NCBI RefSeq assembly: GCF_040436345.1
Contig: NC_133227.1
Span: 19,633,171 to 19,697,170 of the forward strand
Direction of reading: 5' to 3'
Source: Pagrus major
Taxonomy: Eukaryota; Chordata; Actinopteri; Spariformes; Sparidae
DNA: 64,000 nt
In this document: positions 59,301-64,000 of the stretch, in pieces
How positions within the stretch are numbered: position 1 is the first letter of the stretch
How the letters are laid out: each line of letters begins with the position of its first letter
Made by a program: the position numbers and the translations under genes
The notes under the pieces: generated by a model
Seen by the model: only the letters and a program-made list of their open reading frames with translations
The model's database searches: none
What the model was told of the DNA's origin: nothing

Positions 59301-62300
59301 ATTTCCACCGACTTAAGCCTCATTCATGGTCGGGGGGCTTGATACTGTTAATGAGCGCTCCTCGGTAGAAATTTAAAATCAACGCAGGGTTTTTAATTTA
59401 AGCTTCAGTGAAAGAAGCATAGCTGTCTCCATGGTAACCAGGTGCTATCCCCCAGCCGCTAAATTGACAACCTACTCACACTGCGAGACAAAATTCTCCA
59501 GGTGCGTGACATGAAAGGGAATTGTTGAGTGACACTTTTACTTCTTCTGTCGAAAGGCTTTTGTTAGAAACATCTCACATGTTGACTCGACTCATCTTTG
59601 TGCCCATTTACTCACCGTGTGATCTTTAAACGCTTGCTTAACCCCGGACTCAATAACACAACTCACTTAAGGACTGTTTAAGCAGCTTGACAAGACGTTA
59701 ATACAGCGTTTCTCAATGTCGGAGACTGTTACTCACTGGAGAAGCCAGGTGAACGTAGGTAACTAGCGGACGGTGCAGAAGTTTGATCTTTACAGTAGTG
59801 TCAGTGTCAAACTCTCCCCGTGGTGCTGAAATTCAGCGGCCACAGACGGCATTAAAGCTGGAGGTGGTCATGAATACCAGTTCTCAAGGCTAATGACAAA
59901 GATGCTAATAAATCACTCAAACAGACAACAATCATGATGCTTTGTTGTGAAAATAACAAGATGTGGGTGAAATGAGGGGTTATTTAATACTGAATCACTT
60001 CAGAAATTGAATTTCCATCTGGGTGAGAGACCCTTTTTCTCAGTGTATCAAGTTTTAAATCAATTTCTGAAATGAGACAAGATTAAAAGTGAGTTGACCC
60101 ACATCAGGACGTAATGTGGACATGCAGAGAAATTCACCTGTCAGAGAGGAGGTTGTCTGAGAGCGGGAGAGAAGGAGTCTCATCTGAGAAAAGGAGAAGA
60201 GACAGAGGACACAGACATACGACGGGTAAATGATCCAAAAAAACAACTGGATTCTAACTAAAGAGCATATAAAGTGACCATGAAAGAGGTAAAATAACGT
60301 ATCCACAGTTCTGTATTGCCTCTTCATATAAACAAATCAGAGCTGAATCCAGTTTAAACACAATAAAATCAGGCACTTCAAAGAAGGAAGTTGACACAGA
60401 TGCAGCAAATTAATAAAAGTGATAAAAACCTTGTCGCAGTTTCAGCTGGTTGGTGAGAATTTTTCGAATCTCTGTCAGCCAGGCAACTTTGATCTCCAGT
60501 GTGGGAGCCTGGAAGAGACACAGCACAGACCATAACACAAGAAAAGGTGTGTAAGGGAACGAGCTGAAGGTAGAGACACTAAAACCCTGTGCAATGTCGA
60601 AGAGAAAAAGGAAATACAGATAAAAACATCAATACCTGGACTATGTAGACTACTTCTCTGCCACTGTACCAGATTTCAAATTTCTTTATATCTCCTTTCA
60701 CATTTTCTGTGATTCCCACTGCACTCATCTACAGAAAGAGAAGAAAAGGTCATTACATTTCACAGCAACACGTCATCCTTACTGACGCTACACACACAGG
60801 ACAGAACCACAGACTGCTGCCTCCAAAATGACCAATTAAGCCCGATCAACTGTAGTGGATGTAGCTCATAAAGTGGGAGTATTATATATTGTTACTCTGA
60901 GGCAGGATTTGAAGCTGTAGAAGGGCGTCCTGTCGGGGGTGTCCTCGTCTCGGCGCTTGCAGAAGAGCAGGGCGTGGTCGTAGAGGAAGAGGTGTCTCTG
61001 CATGGGCTTGAACCTGGCCAGCTCCTTCATTCGCACCGCTGCCCTCTTATGGCTGATCCAGACGCTGAAGCCTCCCTGCATCACCACGCGGCCCAGCTGG
61101 CTGAGGTCACCCTGGGACAGACAGACGGCGACATAGATTAACTGCGCCAGCAAGTGAGAACTTCATCAATCCCAGTTCGACAAAAATACATTCACAAATA
61201 CGTTGTCTATTAATATGATTCTCTGTATTGCAATTCAAAACTACACCACTCTGAGGCATTTACAGCTGCAATACATGATCAGTTTAACTGTCAATTAATC
61301 CCGAGAGTTTTTTCTTGTTCAATCGATTCATTGTTTGGTCTATAAAATGTCAGAAAACGGTGAAAAGTGTTGATCAGTAGTCCCCAAAGACCAAAATGAA
61401 ATCCTTAGATTTCTTGTTTTGTCCACAACCCAAAAGATGTTCTGTTTATTGTCACAGAGGAGTAAAGAAACCAGAAAATGTTCACATCTAGGAAGCTGGA
61501 ATCAGAGAATTTTGACTTGTTTTTCTTGAAGAAATTACTCAAACCCATTCATCGATGAATCAGTTGATCGGTGCAGCTCTATTTTTTCTATTTTCTGAAC
61601 AGACCAAACCAAAAAATGCCTAATTGAGTGACATTTTATATAATTTACTTCAGTTTAATGGCAGCACAGTCACTACCAACTTAAACAAGTAAGACTGGAT
61701 TTTCTCCGGGACGTTAAACTCTTGAGTTTCATTCAACAGCTGCCAATTTATACCTGAGGTAATAGAAAATGAAATACAATAACGTGAAATGAGAACATCA
61801 TAAACAGGCTGGATTAAAAACCTCCATGCCCTTAGTTGACCCAGACAGTGTCGTCACTACCTGTATAGTAGTCAGAGCAAGGCAGACTAAGCGATGGATC
61901 ATTTTATATTAACACATAATGATGTGTCATCAGTCTGGTGTCTTGTGACATGATCGTCCACTCCATCTTCTTTATTGATAGGACTGGCTGGTACCTGATA
62001 TCCAGTGATGGCTATCTGATGCATGGAGTCGTTGACAGACTTGAGCAGCTCCAGCATGGATTCCACAGCCTCCTGGAGTTCACAGCGGTATCGCTCCTCC
62101 GTGCAGTGTTTCAACAGCTCCTGAACCAGGACAGACACACAGGTCGACAGGTCAGTGTTTTATCTAATCTAGTCTGGCCTGATGTCGGCCTGCATGGATG
62201 TCCGCGTGTACAAATCAGTTTTGTTTGGTTAATCTTGTCAATCTGTGTCTGTCTCTGCCTGCGGCTTGGTCTGGGTCTCTGTGCCAGCATCCCCTTGTTC

Positions 62301-63882
62301 ATTTATTAATCTAAATGAAGCATTATAATTTAAACAATCTAACAAATCCCATTATAGCGCCCTGTACACAAACAGCCAGTGTTTCAGGGCTTATGGTGGA
62401 GCCAAAATAGAGCTATCCAGGCCAAGACCTCCTCTCTCATTTTTACAGTCAAGATTAGCAAATTGAGACTTGAACATGAGCATGAGACAACATTATGGTT
62501 CATCTCTATAAACAGATATCTGCACGTAATGTAATGTAATGTAATGTAATGTAATGAATTAATTCTGGCCAATGAGTTGCACCTCTCGTGACTGATCATA
62601 CTACTCAGACTACAAACAGACTACAAACTGAAACCAAACACTTCCGATACCAAAATCTTAGAGAAAAAAAAAAGATAAGTAAAAGAAAAAACAAACAAAC
62701 ATAAAAATAATAAAGGGTTTTATAAAAAGGTACATTTCCTGATTTTCTAGGCTTATTCCCAGACAGCAAAACTGTGTCAGACGCTCATCCAGCCCACATA
62801 CCACATGAAATGATGGCACTTGGGCGATCCGCTCCTCTTTGCCAGATCTGAGCCAAAAGCAGGCTATTACATGGCTACATGCACAGAGAACCATCGCCCA
62901 ACGCAGTATGTGGGTCAGATGAGGGTTCTGGTACAGTTTTGATATCTGAGACTGCCTATACATGTTTTCTGTCATTGTTCTGGTTTCATGTGTTTAATTT
63001 AACTGGTTTTGGTGTTGTGTATTTGTTTCAGATTGTTTTAATTGCCTTTTCACTTATCTGTACAACATTTTTTTTAAAGATTAATATTGTTATTTATTGC
63101 AACCAATCATTATGCATAAAAAAAGATTTAGATTTAACATTTTGCCTTGATGACGGCGCTTGAGAACTAAATCTTTCAGACATGCATGTCATTGTGCGAG
63201 CTGCATCTCTGCAGGCCTCTCCGTGACTGACTGGCTCAGATGAACAGAACCTTGAGTAGCAGCTGGTACTTGGTGAGGCGCTGGACTGGTTTCAGGAGGT
63301 AGGAGTCCAGACCCAGTTTGTGGTCCAGCTTCTTCTGGCACTCCTGGAGAGAGACAGAGAGATTCCTCACAGACAGATTTCATTGAAGCGCACAAATGAT
63401 AATTGAAAAACCATAATTCTGACAAAACAAGACAAAAAAAAACATCTTTACAGGGAAAAATCTCAGGATTATGCCTCCTTTCTCAACACTAATTCAAATG
63501 ACTCAACATGAGAGTGGACCATTAAATACACAGGATGTAACTACCTGAAAGAAGGGCGAATCAGAGCACTGTCTCCATAGCAACTCAGAGCGTGGCTTGT
63601 TTTGGCAGTAACGCTCGTACACCTGGAACTTCTCTTTCTGCTCACACATAAACAAATACACACTTAGATATTTCACGTGATATCACTTCACATGGAGCTG
63701 GCATGTTTCTCCTCGTGTTTCCTCACCCGTTGCAAGAAGCAAGCCCCCACCCTCTCCGGTGTCTCCAGGCAACTCTGCAGATCCTGGAGGAAGATCCTGA
63801 ACGAGGAATCCAAGAGGAAAATGAGAGGAAATTGGCTTGGCGTGCAAAGAGGGGGAGACAGGTCTGTGACAGCTTGTGGTCT

Positions 63883-63968
<86 letters not shown>

Positions 63969-64000
63969 CTTGCCTGCTGTGAAACTGGTAAATCTCTGGC
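56077..64000 (-). CDS. mcf2: MCF2 / DBL-family Rho guanine nucleotide exchange factor, 3' part (5' end outside the window)
   Basis: RhoGEF that loads GTP on Rho/Cdc42-type GTPases at the membrane. Minus-strand exons in transcript order: 64000-63974 (partial), 63796-63727, 63640 or 63637-63545, 63343-63251, 62120-61995, 61111-60896, 60728-60636, 60508-60430, 60183-60138, 57351-57254, 56877-56765, 56381-56269, 56158-56077 (TAA). All phases agree. DH landmarks: PEIYQFHSR, IFLQDLQSCLETPERVGACF, YERYCQNKPRSELLWRQCSD, ECQKKLDHKLGLDSYLLKPV, QRLTKYQLLLK and SVNDSMHQIAITGYQ. PH: MQGGFSVWISHKRAAVRMKE, LARFKPMQRHLFLY, LLFCKRR, KKFEIWYSGREVVYIVQ, AWLTEIRKILTNQL. Then a Ser/His-rich linker, an acidic segment (DLSNISDSDEED) and an SH3-like end. 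The CRAL-TRIO and spectrin-like parts must lie to the right. Paralogues MCF2L and MCF2L2 are close, but position beside f9 favours mcf2. Confidence 0.92.
57480..57507. repeat. (CAA)n microsatellite
   Basis: About nine caa units in an mcf2 intron. Confidence 0.9.
58416..58797. mobile_element. TIR element in mcf2 intron ('agggctgggcgata')
   Basis: Left tagggctgggcgatatgag and right attgcccagccctat are inverted repeats 380 bp apart. The internal inverted pair tatcttgatattata / atatcatgatataatg adds symmetry. Non-coding. Confidence 0.8.
60430..61111 (-). other. mcf2: mcf2 PH domain exons
   Basis: Exons 61111-60896, 60728-60636 and 60508-60430 encode GDLSQLGRVVMQGGFSVW through the C-terminal PH helix EIKVAWLTEIRKILTNQL. 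Length and motif order match the DBL/DBS PH domain that follows the DH domain directly. Confidence 0.9.
61264..61580. mobile_element. Non-autonomous TIR element in an mcf2 intron
   Basis: Bounded by agctgcaat... and ...ggtgcagct ends. Its interior (ataaaatgtcagaaaacggtg, cttgttttgtccacaaccc, agaaaccagaaaatgttcac) recurs in pieces at about 11191-11340, 20414-20560, 23620-23890, 30770-31170, 31230-31470 and 34029-34230. This is a common type of short DNA element in fish genomes and the copy here is the most complete in the window. Confidence 0.7.
62525..62556. repeat. (TAATG)n pentanucleotide repeat
   Basis: Six copies of taatg in an mcf2 intron (62121-63250). Confidence 0.9.
63885..63968. repeat. 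(GT)n-(GA)n compound microsatellite filling an mcf2 intron
   Basis: GT run then GA run. It makes up about half of the 177-bp intron and ends four bases from its GC donor. Confidence 0.95.

Larger units (their letters stand above)
57352..60137 (-). other. mcf2: mcf2 intron with TIR element
   Basis: About 2.8 kb between the short exon 60138-60183 and the Ser-rich linker exon. It contains a CAA run (57480-57507), a 'GGGCTGGGCGATA' TIR element (58416-58797) and a GC-moderate stretch (59260-59560) with 'gtctccatggtaacc'. No further exon is supported. Confidence 0.55.
61995..64000 (-). other. mcf2: mcf2 DH (RhoGEF) domain exons
   Basis: Five exons carry conserved regions 1 to 3 of the DH fold from the middle of CR1 onward. 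The LLKPVQRLTKYQLLLK helix, the part that contacts the GTPase, is intact in 63251-63343. The first intron visible (63797-63973) has a GC donor, and the third exon has two possible acceptors three bases apart. Confidence 0.9.

Overview
This window is vertebrate nuclear DNA, almost certainly from a ray-finned (teleost) fish. The coding sequence is split into short exons by GT-AG introns. CA/GT microsatellites and short terminal-inverted-repeat (TIR) DNA elements of fish type are dense, and the proteins are full-length orthologues of vertebrate genes. I see no bacterial, phage, CRISPR or operon-like content. All gene models were built by hand-translating exons, checking splice phase across every junction and comparing with remembered vertebrate families; no search was run.

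Layout: (1) 407-11653, plus strand: afap1l1, an actin-filament-associated adaptor with two PH domains and a C-terminal coiled coil, 18 coding exons, about 759 residues. (2) 13585-40117, minus strand: fgf13, an intracellular fibroblast growth factor homologous factor. Common exons 5 to 2 lie at 14825-24102. Two alternative first exons are visible: the 1S/A type at 24657-24858 and a 49-nt 1V-type exon at 40069-40117. (3) 46452-52507, plus strand: coagulation factor IX (f9), complete in eight exons, 544 residues, with a poly(A) signal. (4) 56077-64000, minus strand: the 3' part of mcf2 (DBL-type RhoGEF) with most of the DH domain, the PH domain, an acidic serine-rich linker and an SH3-like C-terminus. 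Its 5' part lies beyond the right edge.

The order and orientation fgf13(-) / f9(+) / mcf2(-) match the human Xq27 block, which supports the orthology calls. afap1l1 on the other side of fgf13 is a different neighbour from the one in human. afap1l1 and fgf13 converge tail to tail, fgf13 and f9 diverge, and f9 and mcf2 converge.

The remaining sequence is introns and spacers holding microsatellites, purine-rich tracts and many non-autonomous TIR elements, some nested or palindromic. The observations most worth a second look are the 1V exon of fgf13, a GC-AG intron and a tandem (NAGNAG) acceptor in mcf2, the enlarged acidic tyrosine-rich activation peptide of factor IX with loss of two EGF1 O-glycosylation motifs, a (GT)n tract against an afap1l1 acceptor, and several nested or foldback elements. 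I found no convincing previously undescribed biological system.
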